Notes: a model not told the origin generated them from the sequence alone. A stretch of DNA of 64,000 bases from Pisolithus tinctorius (GCA_024663395.1 JANFAH010000004.1:496001-560000), one strand, 5' to 3'. Shown: positions 22,898-34,092, counted from the stretch's first letter. Made by a program: numbers and translations.

Positions 22898-23296
22898 CTA
22901 CGCAGGACGCCCCACCCCCTGACGAGGATGTTCGTTAGGCGTGATCGCTCCCAGTAGTAAAATATTTACGTGCGCTGGTATGTCTCGGTCTCTAAAACTG
23001 CCTTGGTTAGAACGAAAATCGTGCATCTGATATTCTTTGATCACCACTTCTTTCCTGTGACCAAGATAATTGTCTAATCTGACTTCTGATCTTCCGTTCG
23101 GGGTAGAGCCCATAGCATTGCTGCACTCAGAAATGTCCATGTCCACAACTGACACTTGTTGTTTATGGTAGGTTCCAAGACTTAGTGCTTCCGATTCCGC
23201 CCAGTATAATAATTTGTGGTGCACCCGGCTTCTGTGATCTCCGACTTTTTCAAGGAACGAGTCGGGACAACGAACCCCCGATGCGCACCGTCGACA
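22898..23296 (-). CDS. Hypothetical short exon or small protein
   Basis: A minus-strand open stretch of about 130 codons ends GVGRPA-stop at 22898. It can be extended upstream of the first visible start to a possible TATAG acceptor near 23300: PDSFLEKVGDHRSRVHHKLLYW, then ISECSNAMGS, KEVVIKEYQMHDFRSN and HVNILLLGAITP. It reads like real protein and has host-like codon use, but I do not recognise a family and no ATG opens the frame. It could be the last exon of a spliced gene, or chance. Confidence 0.25.
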   Translation of the reverse strand, partial: CRRCASGVRCPDSFLEKVGDHRSRVHHKLLYWAESEALSLGTYHKQQVSVVDMDISECSNAMGSTPNGRSEVRLDNYLGHRKEVVIKEYQMHDFRSNQGSFRDRDIPAHVNILLLGAITPNEHPRQGVGRPA

Positions 23297-23317
23297 ACCC
23301 TATACCAACTGGCCGGA

Positions 23318-23375
23318 GCTCTAAAGCAGCGCGGTGCAGCGCGATTCGCCCCTTCCACCGCGTTGCTTTAGAACT
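23318..23375. repeat. Imperfect 21-bp inverted repeat (hairpin)
   Basis: Arms GAGCTCTAAAGCAGCGCGGTG and CACCGCGTTGCTTTAGAACTC pair with two mismatches around a short loop. It lies just upstream of the possible exon at 22898-23296. The role is unknown. Confidence 0.7.
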
Positions 23376-23904
23376 CTATCCATCAAAATATATAATCCCT
23401 GATTTGGAGGTGGTTGTCATCAACCAAGTTGATTTTCTACTACAAGGATGACTGGGTAGGTTAGGAGAGATGTTGAACTTGGCAGACGTCGTCACCCCAT
23501 GCTAGCATCGGAGCTGTGTTCTTTGATGCTGGGCCGGTCATCTCGTAGAAACTGATAATCATCAATTGACAAGAGGTAACTTCCCAAAGACGTTCTGATC
23601 GTCGAGACATGCCCAGCTGCTCTGTGTGCGATGTCACTATTGATTTGCTTCAAGACAAGGTCAGCCTAGTTGACACTTGATTCGTAGCGAGCGCACGATT
23701 TATTACGTCGTTCTCTCAGAATACAGCACGTTCAACTTCTTGTCATTCATTCCCGACGCATGCTCGTGCCATGTTCAGAGCAGTAGGTTTCCATGACCGC
23801 AATGATATGCTTGCTTTTTTCTTATACCCTTCGTTTCCCAACATGCGATGGGCTCGCAATGACATCCATGTGATAAAGCAAATCTCGCGGTCACATCTAC
23901 CAAG
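23376..23904. other. SEC63 downstream region
   Basis: Between the hairpin and the SEC63 stop codon I see no gene. It is presumably the SEC63 3' UTR and intergenic sequence. Confidence 0.5.
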
Positions 23905-26334
23905 CTAGTCACTATCAGAACTATCGTCCTCATCACCATCATCAGTTAAGCTATCATCACTATCCTCCTCCGCCACTGGCACCTTCTTCACTGGTCCCCC
24001 CCGCATGGCTGCCATTTGACCAGCCAGTGTGTCCTCCTCCGGATCAGAGATTTCGTCCTCCAAGTGCTGTTCCTCAGCATTCAGCGCAGAGACGTCATCA
24101 ATCTTAAGCTAACGGCCAGTCAACTAACTTTGCCGGACTCTCATTTGTGTAGACACCTACCACAATATCCCTACAGGATTCTCCACCGATGAACGTGTCG
24201 CTCACGAAGTACACTTTCCAGGTGAATAGGCCTACGTTAGGGGGCGCCTGAAATTGAAGTTTGTAGCAGCGATAGTTGCGTTCCTTCGAGGGGTCCGACA
24301 GAGGAACATCCATTATTTTCAAGGGCGGCACCACAATCCTGTTGGATTTGTCATCTGCGAGGATAAGCCACCAGCCAGGTTTGCGCAGCTGAGTGAAAAT
24401 CAGACAGAATGTTGACAAGGCGTTTGTGAATACAACATACCCCAGGCCAATAAGGAGCGTGCGCGACTCCCGTGTCTCCAACCTCAATTTCCTCTGCATC
24501 CCGCCGCTGTGCAAAAATTTCTCATCGATCTCATTATTACTGGGCGAATCCTCAGGTTCCGCAACTTCGCTCTTTGTGCCATCGATGGGCAATGTGGATA
24601 AATCCTTTAATCGGAGTTTCACCAACAAAAACACAATCGAGGAGGGAGTTACAACGCGTTCACCGATGACTAGGGCTAAGATGAAGTCCCGATCAACACG
24701 AACTGATGAAAACGCACCTTTGAAGCGCATGTCGACAATCTCCAGAGAGCCCAAGCCTGTGAAGGCCTTCTGCGCTTCCTCGGCCCGTTCATCGCCACTT
24801 CTCGTAGCTGTCGCACGACATCAGAGAGATCGTCCACTTCGTCGGCAGGAGCATCAGGCGCAAAACCGGGGAGCTGTGCTTGTAGACTACGTCTTCCTGG
24901 AACGATAGCCTGGGCGATGTAAGCGTGTAATCGCATGACAGCAAGCGTCGGAGACAACCAGCTTCGCGCCGACGCAATACTAAGGTAGGCATTTAACAGT
25001 AGAGGGGTTTGAAGTAACAAAGATTTCTGCTCTGTTGGCCAAGTGAGTCCAGGGTATCCGCGAGTGTTCCATTGTTACATGACATACCTTCCAACAGCGC
25101 CTTGGAGCCAAGTTCTAATCGCAGAAAATGGGCATAGAGTAACACGAGAGCCCTGGTAGATGCTTCATCCGCCGGTGAACTCTTCAACTCAGACCAATCC
25201 TTCCCCAGTCGCTTTTCTATCTCCCCCTCTACCTTGCGCAGATCACCGCCCACCTTGGTGACTCTCTCATGCTGGAATGCGTTCACGAATACCTTGCCAA
25301 CTTCAGTTATCCCACTCGTCTCCGCTAGTCCTTTCCAAAATCCCTCTGCAGTTTTCGCGCTCACGCCCTCCTTAGTGCGACCTCTGTTCCCGAACCACCA
25401 TTTCCCCACCATTCCCGGCAGGACGCCACCAACCAGTATTCCATAGACCCCAAGAACCCAGACGTTGTTCTTACCCTCCACGATCCAAGAAGGAATTGCA
25501 ATGCCCATGGACAATTCTTGCCTGCCATCAGGGTGACCGTATAATTCATAATTACGACGAATGGTCTCATCGGTGAGCCTTTGTATGCATCTGTCAGTTG
25601 AAGTGTAGCGCGAAACACGACGGCTCGAGCACGTACGCCTTGTAGGCCTTTGTAATATCTACGAATCGCTTCTCTATCTCATCGATCGTCTGATTCAAGG
25701 TCGCTTTCACTTTGTCGGGGTGGCTGATGCAAGTCGTGAGTTGCCATGCGAAGAAGTAGGGACACGAGACATACTAGAGTTTTGAAAGTTTCTTAAAGTG
25801 TGATTTGATCTCCTTCTCTGAAGTTCCCTGCAGTTTCAGAGTCTTATGAACCAGGATGAGGTTAAATTACGTTGAGGTCGTACAGCTGCTATCCCCAAAA
25901 TATCGAATGGGTTGTAGACCTTGTTTTCGTCCTGTGCATTTGCGACTTTGTATGCTAGGAATCCAACGAGAGACCACCCCAACAGGACAGAGAACATTCT
26001 AATGACGGGGAAGTCAGCAAATATGCGGAGGGAAAGTGCAATAAACGAAACGCACCTCTTGGTCAAAATCATCTTGAGCGGTGACCCCTTTGTTCGCGCC
26101 AAAATTTGTCTTCTCCGTTCTACGCACAACTTACACTGACATCCCTTGGGATCCTTAGGACGCCCTGTACTTAATAGTCAGCTCGCCGGACTCATGGACA
26201 TAACGGAGCGCACGCGCACCTGCAGCAAAGCGAGTGACTGTGGAGAGCGTCACGGGGACTAATATTATAGCGAGGACGGATATCAAAAAGTACGCAGCCA
26301 TGTTCCCGGCCTCATCATAGTGGTAGTTGGCCAT
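23905..26334 (-). CDS. SEC63: ER protein-translocation J-protein Sec63
   Basis: Sec63 is the membrane J-domain partner that recruits BiP/Kar2 to the Sec61 channel. Exon 1 (26334-26221) starts MANYHYDEAGNMAAYFLIS with a first membrane helix. Cysteine-bearing GCQCKLC and the helix MFSVLLGWSLVGFLAYKV follow. The J domain is split by introns: NPFDILGIA, EKEIKSHFKKLSKLY, HPDK near 25730, KRFVDITKAYKALTDETIR. YGHPDGRQELSMGIAIP is a Sec63 signature, followed by the third helix and the Sec63/Brl domain. It ends in an acidic tail (EEDSDDSLTDDGDEDDSSDSD), the known Sec62-binding type of end. At least seven introns of about 45-80 nt fit GT-AG. Frame corrections are needed near 24797 and at a T5 run (24513-24517). 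Confidence 0.92.
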
Positions 26335-27103
26335 GGCTGCTCACGACAGCGAGCGAATGAAAGGAAAGACGAACAACAGCTGGTCAGTACAAAGCTAACG
26401 CGAACGTGGCAGCGCGCAGGGAATTACATAAACGCCGTGAGAAAGTCGACGCAACGCCTAGCCTGCCACTTCACTTGACCGACAGGACAACTACAGCACA
26501 CCACACTTCAATCCAAGCCACATAGTTGTATATAGGGCATGATATACTATAGACCTAGGGAGATGTATACTTTTTTAATAAAAAAACTACGCCTGTGGAC
26601 GAGGAGAAATCTTGGGTCCTTTTCAGAATAAGTTGAGATCGAATCACGTCAGAAAATCACGCAAAGCTATCTGGGAACTCTTAAGACATTTCCCTGCTTC
26701 CTGAAAACAAATTGAGACCAACAGAGGGACCCTTCGACTGTAATATGGTGGAAGGGTCAAGACGTTCAGCCACGGTCGACGAATGTCAACTTGGAGTACA
26801 GCGCGTCGGAGTTACAATGTAAGGTGTGACATTGTGTGACAGCCCTCAGTTTCACTAGGATTTGCAACTCTATCATTTTGTGTCCAAAAACCGGCATCTC
26901 TCTGGCATCTTCCACATGATACATATCATCTTCATCTCTATCAGAAATTTCTATGTACGTATTCTTCTATGTGCCCATGTATTTTTTTATTGTAATTACT
27001 ATTACTGATGTGATTGTGTAGTTCTGAAGTCATGTTTTTGGATGCTGCAACACCGGTCAGGTGATAGTAATTGTGACAATTCCCTTCCTTACATCTTACA
27101 GAC
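26335..27103. other. SEC63 upstream region
   Basis: The SEC63 promoter side, followed by AT-rich sequence leading to the TTA target site of the Harbinger element at 27104-27106. No coding region is recognised. Confidence 0.5.
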
Positions 27104-27106
27104 TTA

Positions 27107-27214
27107 GAGCTAGTTCAGAAACCTCAGGTAAGTCACAATTAGTTCCTTCAATGCTTGTACATGTTTTTCCACTGGGGCAGTTTGCATAGTGAGTTTGAAT
27201 TGAGTTTGAAACAT
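27107..27214 (+). repeat. Left terminal inverted repeat of Harbinger element
   Basis: 108 bp, nearly identical in reverse to 33982-34089. It includes TTTTTCCACTGGGGCAG and ends TTTGAAACAT. Differences cluster near the outer 40 bp. Confidence 0.9.
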
Positions 27215-27229
27215 TTCCTCCTGTACATG

Positions 27230-28664
27230 AGATGGACGATGTCAATATTGGTGGTGATCATGAGGAGATTCACTGCCAATGCTTGCTGCACCATATTGCT
27301 CTTGTCATCAATATCATCCTCTGCATGATCAGTTGTACTGAAGCACAATCTATGCCAATCCAAAGGATTCCGGAGCCTTACCACACATCAGCACTAACCA
27401 GTGAGGAATGGCTTATCAAGCTCCTTGCAGGTCATCCAGAATGAATCTGATGTGAACTTGGTGTTCACACTGATGTCTTTGCATGACTTGTGGAGGAGCT
27501 TTGCCAGATTGGTCATGGCAACTCTTGATTTGTTTCACTTGAAGAACAACTAGCTATTTTCCTCTATATGAGTGTGACAGGTCTGACTATCAGGCACATT
27601 GGTGAACATTCTCAACAGTCAAATGAGACCATATCTTGGTATGTCATCACCCTTAGTTTTCTGATACTTTTCTAACCTCCTTGATCAGGTACTTTCACAA
27701 GATACTCTTCATCCTATCATCATCACCCTTCTATTCCACATACATCAAGATGCCTGGTGCTGATGATATTCAGCCAAAGATTAGGGGAGATAAAAGATTT
27801 TGGCTGTATTTCAAGGATGCAATTGGTGCATTGGACAGGAGCCATATCCATGCCACTCCAGCATTGGAGGACTGGGCAGTGTACTGAAACCACAAAGGCT
27901 CCATATCACAGAACTGCTTGTTTGCTTGTGATTTCCAGCTGATGTTTACATACTCATTGACTGGTTGGGAGGGTTTGGCTACCAATGCACATGTATACCA
28001 GGATGCACATACAAAAGGGCTTGTCATCCCAACAGGAAAGTTTCTCCTTGTGGATGCTGGATTCCCCCTGCACCCAGAAATTCTAGTCCCATACTGGGTG
28101 ACTTGCTACCACCTCGCAGAGTGGTGCTGAGCACATTTAAGGTAATTTTCTTTGAATTATCCATCTTATTGTCCTGCTGAACTGACAAGACCCAGGAACA
28201 AAGAAGAGTTGTTCAACCTCCAGCACTCATCTGTGCACAACATCATTGAGTGAATATTTGGTGTCCTCAAGTGTCATTTTCACATCTTACTACTAAGCCC
28301 TGAGTACAACATTGATATCCAAGGCCAAATCCCCTCAGCACTCTGTGCACTGCACAACTTCATCCATACTCATGATGCTGAAGAAGGTCCAATGCCAGGA
28401 CAGGATGTCCACATAGATGAGCAAGGTGCAGGAGGGCCTGGGGGATCAGCAGATGAGGGTGGAGCTGACAAAGATAATCCCAATGTAGGTCAGCTTGAAG
28501 CAGCATGCACTTTCTGTGACCAGATTGCTCAACATATGTGGGACAATTATCAGGAAATCATTCGATTGTGGGATCTCAGGCAATTGCCCTCAGGTAGTGA
28601 CAACTATAGCTCTGATGACTCCATGAACACTGGTAGCGGTATGAGCAATATATCAATGTTGTAG
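27230..28664 (+). pseudogene. Harbinger DDE transposase
   Basis: It reads MDDVNIGGDHEEI.. and a helical part (QSNETISW), then a 50-nt intron (27639-27688, GTATGT..CAG). The DDE_4-type catalytic domain follows: YFKDAIGALDRSHIHATP (first Asp), SQNCLFACDFQLMFTYSLTGWEG, KFLLVDAGFPLHPE (second Asp), LHSSVHNIIE (Glu) and IPSALCALHNFI. A Gly/Asp-rich tail ends at 28664. Two CGA to TGA stops (27885-27887; 28251-28253 directly after the Glu) and one frame change near 28130 disable it. The order and spacing match PIF/Harbinger enzymes, which cut and rejoin DNA with their Myb partner. Confidence 0.85.
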
Positions 28665-29639
28665 ACATGTAGTTCATTTGTTCCCATACCATGCAATATA
28701 TGTACACTTTTGGATCTCTCATGTGTGATGAAGAAAAAAAAGATAGATTGCAATAAAGAAAAAAAGAGATTGCAATACAGTGATAGCAGGTATGGAGGTA
28801 CAGCAAACATCAAATCTACCTATAGTATTTTCTACTGTGTACCAGTCTGAGAACTACCAACCCTGAGTTTCATCTGATACTCCAGTTCAGCAAGTGCCAA
28901 ACAATCTTCCTTCTTTGCCATCCTCAAGTATACATCAGCAAAGCCAAGATTCTGTGCAATCAACAATCAGATGAATGCTTTGATGGGACTGGGGAAATCT
29001 TGGTCTTGATCATCCAGTAAATGAATTGCTTGTGCCCTCATTGTTGACACTTTATTGATGGCAGATGTCATCAATGTGTTGATCAATGAAGTGAGGAAGT
29101 TGATCAAGCCTTGTAGGCCTACCATGATAGGGTTTGATATCGCAAGTGAAGGCAGAGGTGGAGGATTGTGAGAATGACAGGAATGGGAGCTTTTTGCATA
29201 GTCCAAGGCAGCAGAGAGGTTGGCATGTTTGTTGGAGGCAGGAGCAGTAGCAGAAATGTCACTTGCATTGGCATATGGGAAAATGGACATGGTAGTCAAA
29301 ACCTTGTCATCACCAAGCATCTTGGTGTGAGTGTGAAGTACGGGTTTACCCTCGGGTGACCAGGCTTCAAGACCGGGTGACAGGGGTTAAGTCCGAGTGG
29401 CCAAAGTCAAGGCCGAGAGACAGGGGCCAAGTCCGGTTGGACCGGAGTTGAGGCCGGAGGTCAGGGGGCCAAGTCCGGAGGACTGGACTTAAGGCTGGGA
29501 GCACGGGAACAAGACCGGTAGCGTGGGAAACCGACCGGTCTTGGGGTGCGCACAGGGGGAAGCCGGTCCGGGGTTGGATCTACCTCCCTTGGTCTCAGCT
29601 TATGTGCTGTACCCTTATGCAAGCTGGGGAGAGGTCCGG

Positions 29640-31481
29640 TGTCACACACCAAAGGTGTTGTGGACATGGTTACAGCTGACTCTGCCTAACTCGTTGACGA
29701 GTTGCGCGCAATGCCCAAGCATGCAGATGAAGACTAAAGGCCTCATGCGAAGAAAGACTGTTGGACGTGAACAGTCATCCTTCGCACAAGATCGAGTCGT
29801 CAGTGCTAAAGAGAAAAGAGCAAGCGAGTTAAGCGCGCATTAAAGGTTTTTAGCGCCCGTGTATGGCATTCCGGTTTTCGTCATATCTCCACCATTTCCA
29901 AAGATATCGACTCGGTTCACATACTCGCTTAAAGTGCTCAGCCCCACGATTCTTCCTTCCAAATTTGGAGAGGATCCTCGCACCCTACACGTTTCTACAG
30001 CACTCCATCCATCAGATGCTCATTTCGCTAAGTCCATCAATCATGGCCACCTCTTCGTCGATCGTCTCGCTTGTCTCATTTGCCAGAGACAGTGACTACG
30101 TATATCTGCCAGGCGTTCCCACCAGCTTCCGTCCTGAAGCCCCCTGGTTCATCCCATCATTGTCAGCCCCGTCTCGTCCCATGCAGCTTGGTCAGCGTGT
30201 TCTCCTTGTCAGTACGACTTCCAGAAGGACGTTCTTTGGTCGCCTCAGGTCTGTCACTCGGTTAGAAAGGTCTTATGTGGTCGTTTCAGTCTCCCCAGTT
30301 GATGAAGCATATGGATCGTTCCTTCCTGCTCCCTGCACCGTCTTTATTCCAGTCTCGTCCATCATTCTTCCCACATTGCGACAGCTGCAGTATAATCTAC
30401 TGTCCTCCAGCCTCCCTGATCGCATTCATGACGAGTATGACATGCATCTTGCCTTCCTACTGCAAGATCCAGCAGAAGACGTCCCTCCTTCTCCTCCTCC
30501 TCATCAGAACCCCATCCATGAAGTTTTTGTTAACTTCGCTGAGAGGATGGAAGGGTGGGAGACGCGATCGCGTATGCTCTCATTGCCCCACAGACCCCCA
30601 ACGCCCTAGCCCCCTTTGACGCCTGACTCATGCCCTTCAATTCTGGAATTAATACTTCTCTATCTGGAAACACCGTCCATCTGTCATGCCATCTTTGGAT
30701 CTAGAGATGTCTCCGCCGAGATCTAACTTGCATCGCCACCCCCTAATGTGATATCAGTGCGCTTACTCAGTTTCTGACTCTATTTGACTCATTTTGTGAT
30801 ATTTTGACTATCCTTGACTCGTTCATTGCCAATACTTACCAATCTTCTTTGCTTGCTTACTTATCATTTCTCGCTTACTCATCATGATTACTCAGTCCTT
30901 ACTCATTACTTACCAAGTGTTTGTGCCTTGTTTGTCACAAGCAGTGCTCCCCCCTCAGTATATAAACCCCCATGTACTTAGCTACCCACAATCAATCAAG
31001 AAGTCACTCAGAAGTCAGCTCAGCTCAGCATATCTTGTCGTCGACAGTTGAGGCTCATTCGGAAGAGTCTATCTGTCTTCATTCATATCATAGGTAGTTG
31101 AGGCTCCATCAAGGGTCTATCTACCTTCATCTGAAGTATCATCTGTGCTCTGTCAGCACACCTGCTTAGTCATCCATTCACTCCTGCGTAACTCGTCATC
31201 GACTTGTGCCAGGAGCATATTCTATCAAAAGTCCATTACCCCCAAGTACTTTCGGCTGAACACCTTCACTCTGTTCAGCATCCCCTTCCCAATCATTGTC
31301 CATTCGTCTTCTCCTGCGTAACTCGTCAACGACTTGCGCCAGGAGCACCTCCACTTGAAGTCTTCCCCACTTTAGGTTTCTCTGCCCTCCAGGTTCCGCG
31401 GAGGTAAACCACCACTCGCACATATTTGTCTTTTGTGTTGGTTTGGTTGGTTTATACTGCCTTTCCACACTTTGACTCACA
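29640..31481 (+). repeat. Solo LTR family D
   Basis: 1842 bp from TGTCACACACC to GACTCACA, with a 4-bp duplication CCGG (29636-29639, 31482-31485). It matches both LTRs of E6. TATA (AGTATATAAACCCC) is at about 30957. It carries three palindromic motifs and a 188-codon ORF. Confidence 0.92.
30043..30609 (+). CDS. ORF inside family D LTR, unknown protein
   Basis: 188 codons from ATG at 30043 (MATSSSIVSLVSFARDSDYV) to a stop at 30607-30609; the frame is open further upstream to 29863. Features include GVPTSFRPEAPWFIPSLSAP, GQRVLLVSTTSRRTFFGRL (basic), PAPCTVFIPVSSIILP, and an acidic, proline-rich end (DPAEDVPPSPPP) before FAERMEGWETRSRML. The frame is also kept in both LTRs of E6 apart from one late frame change in each. 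It lies in U3, upstream of the TATA box, so it would need its own or an outside promoter. No known domain is recognised. LTR-encoded proteins are rare, so coding status needs expression evidence. Confidence 0.4.
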   Translation: MATSSSIVSLVSFARDSDYVYLPGVPTSFRPEAPWFIPSLSAPSRPMQLGQRVLLVSTTSRRTFFGRLRSVTRLERSYVVVSVSPVDEAYGSFLPAPCTVFIPVSSIILPTLRQLQYNLLSSSLPDRIHDEYDMHLAFLLQDPAEDVPPSPPPHQNPIHEVFVNFAERMEGWETRSRMLSLPHRPPTP

Positions 31482-32332
31482 CCGGGACAGGGGTCGGGGA
31501 TAGCTTAAGGCTCGGCCTTAGCTATAGAGTAGTCTCGAGGGGTAATATGGAGTTGAGGGTAATACTAAGTTGATATTCTGACTGAGGGTGCTACGAAGTA
31601 TGTACAGGGGTTAAATACATGAGGCCGGTCCGGGATAACAAACATAGAGCCGGACTTGTGAATAAGCTATTAGTGAGATGATTAGCAAGACGAGGATAGC
31701 CACAGTGGCTATGCAGAGGCTAATAGCTAAAGTCCGGGTGACCGGCATACCGGGGTCGGACACAGGATTGTACAGTAAGCAAAGTCTGATGAACGGGCTA
31801 GACTAAATATAGTACAAACAAAGGGAAACAGACCGGAGTTATGTCCGGGTGACCCGGACATAGACCTAGGAGGACCGGGGTGGAGCAGCGCAAGGCCAGG
31901 AGGCTGAAACGGACTGGAGATAGGGGTAAAACACTGGACTTGAGTTATGCAAGGCGGAGTTGAGTTATCTTAGGGCCGGGATGGGATTGGGTTTTCTAGG
32001 CTGGACTAGGACCGGAGTTGACCGGAGTTAGGGGCTAGGGGTCCGGACTGGGCTGAGTCCGAGTCCGAGAGTCATGGATATGACAGTGAGACCGCTTCCC
32101 ACTAGATGGTGGAGCACTGGATGGAGGGATAGAAATGTCAGACAGGTTGATGGTAGATGGTGGATTGTCAAAAAATGGGAAATGGTTGTTGTCTGACCCA
32201 GGCAGGACTAGGGGAAGCACTGGCACAGAATCAGCAGGCACTGAAGTAGATGTGGGTTCAATGGGTGTGGGAGTGGAGGAGGGTGCAGATTCAGCAGGTG
32301 CTGAAGCAGAAGTGGTTGGTTGAATGGTTGGC

Positions 32333-33255
32333 TGTCAAGTATGGGTTTACCCTCAGGTGACCAGGCTTCAAGACTGGGAGACAGGGCTAAGTCCAGGTGA
32401 CCAAAGTCAAGGCCAGGAAGATAGGGGCCAAGTCTGGTTGGACTGGAGTTGAGGCTGGAGGTCAGGGGCTAAGTACAGAGGACCAGACTTAAGGCTAGGA
32501 GCACGGGAACAAGGCCAGTAGCATGGGAAACTGACTGGTCTTGGGGTGTGCACAGGGGGAAGCTGGTCTGGGGTTGGATCTACCTCCCTTGGTCTCAGCT
32601 TATGTGCTGTACCCTTATGCAAGCCAGGGAGAGGTCCAGGACAGGGGCCAGGGATAGCCTAAGGCTCAGCCTTAGCTATAGAGTAGTCTTGAGGTGTAGT
32701 ACAGGAGTTGAGGGTAATACTTAATTGATATTCTGACTGAGGTGCTACGAAGTATGTACAGGGGTTAAATACATGAGGCCAGTCTGGGGTAACCAACATG
32801 AAGCTGGACTTGTGAATAAGCTATTAGTGAGATGATTAGCAAGATGAGGATAGCCACAGTGGCTATGCAGAGGCTAATAGCTAAAGTCCAGGTGACTGGC
32901 ATAACCAGGGTCAGACACAGGATTTGTACAGTAAGCAGAGTTAGACAAAAGGACAAGACTAAATATAGCACAAACAAAGGAAAACAAACCCCAGTTATGT
33001 CTGGGTGACCCAGACATGGACCTGGGAGGACTGGGGTGGAGCAGCGCAAGGCTGGAAGGCTGGAATGGACCAGGGATAGGGGTAAAAGACTGGACTTGGA
33101 TTATTTAGGCCTGAGTTGGGTTATCTGGGACTGGGGTTATGTTCTCTAGGCCAGAGTTAGGTTCTCTAGGCTGGACTAGGACCAGACTTGACCAGAGTTA
33201 GGGGCTAGGGGTCCAGACTGGACTGGGATTGAGTCCAAGAGTCATGGATATGACA
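32333..33255 (-). repeat. Solo LTR family C, copy 3
   Basis: 923 bp, TGTCAAG to GATATGACA, with TTGGC duplications at 32328-32332 and 33256-33260. It is inserted in the Harbinger SANT gene. CpG is mostly lost compared with copy 2. Confidence 0.92.
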
Positions 33256-33981
33256 TTGGCACTCCACCATCTCCATTGTCTAGGCTGTCAGTGGTGGCAT
33301 TGGAACTATCCAGACTAAAGGTGTTGGCCCCATGGGCACCACCATGGGGTATGATATCTGCAATGTAGGGATATAGATCCCATCCACTCGTTTTGAACTG
33401 GTGAATGAGGGGGTGACTCTAAGAGTAATCATCAGTTCATCAAGCCACAGGGTTAAAAAATAAAAATAAAAATACCTTCACAAAATCCTCAAACACCTGC
33501 TTGACATGCTGACCCTGAATATTAGCCCCCTTCTCATTGTCCCAGTGGGCTCCAGATGGTTGTGCTCAATAGTACTTGATATTGTGATATATCTTTTGAA
33601 TCTATGACAGAAGATCAGTAAAAATCACAAGCAGTTTACAATGCTGATTTACATAGCCAGTCCACTTGTTTCTCACCACTTGATAGTTCTTAGGAGGTCC
33701 ATCTGTGTGATAGTTGGTGATATGCAGGGTGGCGGCTTGATATGTAGCCATCTTGAAGTTCCTGTTATCGCCTGCCTCATGCTGGTTGTCATGCAGGAAC
33801 CTTACAAGAGCAGCAGTTTCTTCATGGTTCCAATGAACTTGTGGAGTGGGAGTGCTAGTCTTATTAGGCATCAAGTGAGTTAGTGAATCCAGAGTGTACT
33901 GGGATATGAGGGCAACAACAGTGGCAGCCAATACCCAGGCAAGCCTAAGGTGATCCAGATCATTGTAATCCATTGCAGGAC

Positions 33982-34089
33982 ATGTTTCAAACTCAATTCA
34001 AACTCACTATGCAAACTGCCCCAGTGGAAAAACATGTACAAGCATTGAAGGAACTAATTGCAACTTACCCAAGGTTTCTGAACTAGCTC
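33982..34089 (-). repeat. Right terminal inverted repeat of Harbinger element
   Basis: The counterpart of 27107-27214. It is immediately followed by the TTA duplication at 34090-34092. Confidence 0.9.
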
Positions 34090-34092
34090 TTA

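Larger units (their letters stand above)
29332..32085 (-). repeat. Solo LTR family C, copy 2 (split by family D LTR)
   Basis: The ends are TGTGAAG at 29332 and GATATGACA at 32085, with GTGAG duplications at 29327-29331 and 32086-32090. It is interrupted by 29640-31481. This is the youngest-looking family C copy: it keeps many CCGG and CpG sites that read CCAG or CTGG in the other copies. Confidence 0.9.
28832..33973 (-). pseudogene. Harbinger Myb/SANT DNA-binding protein, interrupted
   Basis: Starts at 33973 (MDYNDLDHLRLAWVLAAT). The Myb/SANT domain is VHWNHEETAALVRFLHDN..FKMATYQAA..KNYQVVRNKWTGY. After an intron it continues with WDNEKGANI and HPLIHQFKTSGWDLYPYI (about 33390). The gene resumes between the LTR insertions at 32327-32091 (Pro/Ser-rich linker) and after them at 29331-28832. 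That last part ends with LGFADVYLRMAKKEDCLALAELEYQMK, the usual helical tail, and a stop at 28832-28834. A CGA to TGA stop lies near 28970. In Harbinger elements this second protein binds the element ends and carries the transposase into the nucleus. Confidence 0.8.
27107..34089. mobile_element. PIF/Harbinger DNA transposon with nested LTRs
   Basis: Terminal inverted repeats of 108 bp (27107-27214 and 33982-34089) start GAGCTAGTTCAGAAACC and differ at only a few positions. TTA target duplications flank them (27104-27106, 34090-34092), typical of this superfamily. It encodes a DDE transposase on plus and a Myb/SANT protein on minus, facing each other. Two family C LTRs (29332-32085 and 32333-33255) interrupt the second gene. 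Without them the element is about 3.3 kb. Both genes carry CGA to TGA stops. Confidence 0.92.

Noticed and set aside
23230..23330. Possible tRNA gene on minus
   Set aside because: Box A- and B-like words are present, but the T loop is irregular and no acceptor stem of 7 bp forms. Kept only as a side note.
27885..28253. RIP (repeat-induced point mutation) as the cause of stops
   Set aside because: Changes fall at CpG, as in methylation decay, rather than at the CpA sites preferred by classical Neurospora RIP. Without copy alignments RIP-like CpG targeting cannot be excluded.
32407..32622. Short ORF starting HKGTAHKLRPREVD, present in every family C LTR
   Set aside because: It has no ATG start and is repeated only because the LTR is repeated; length and frame differ between copies.
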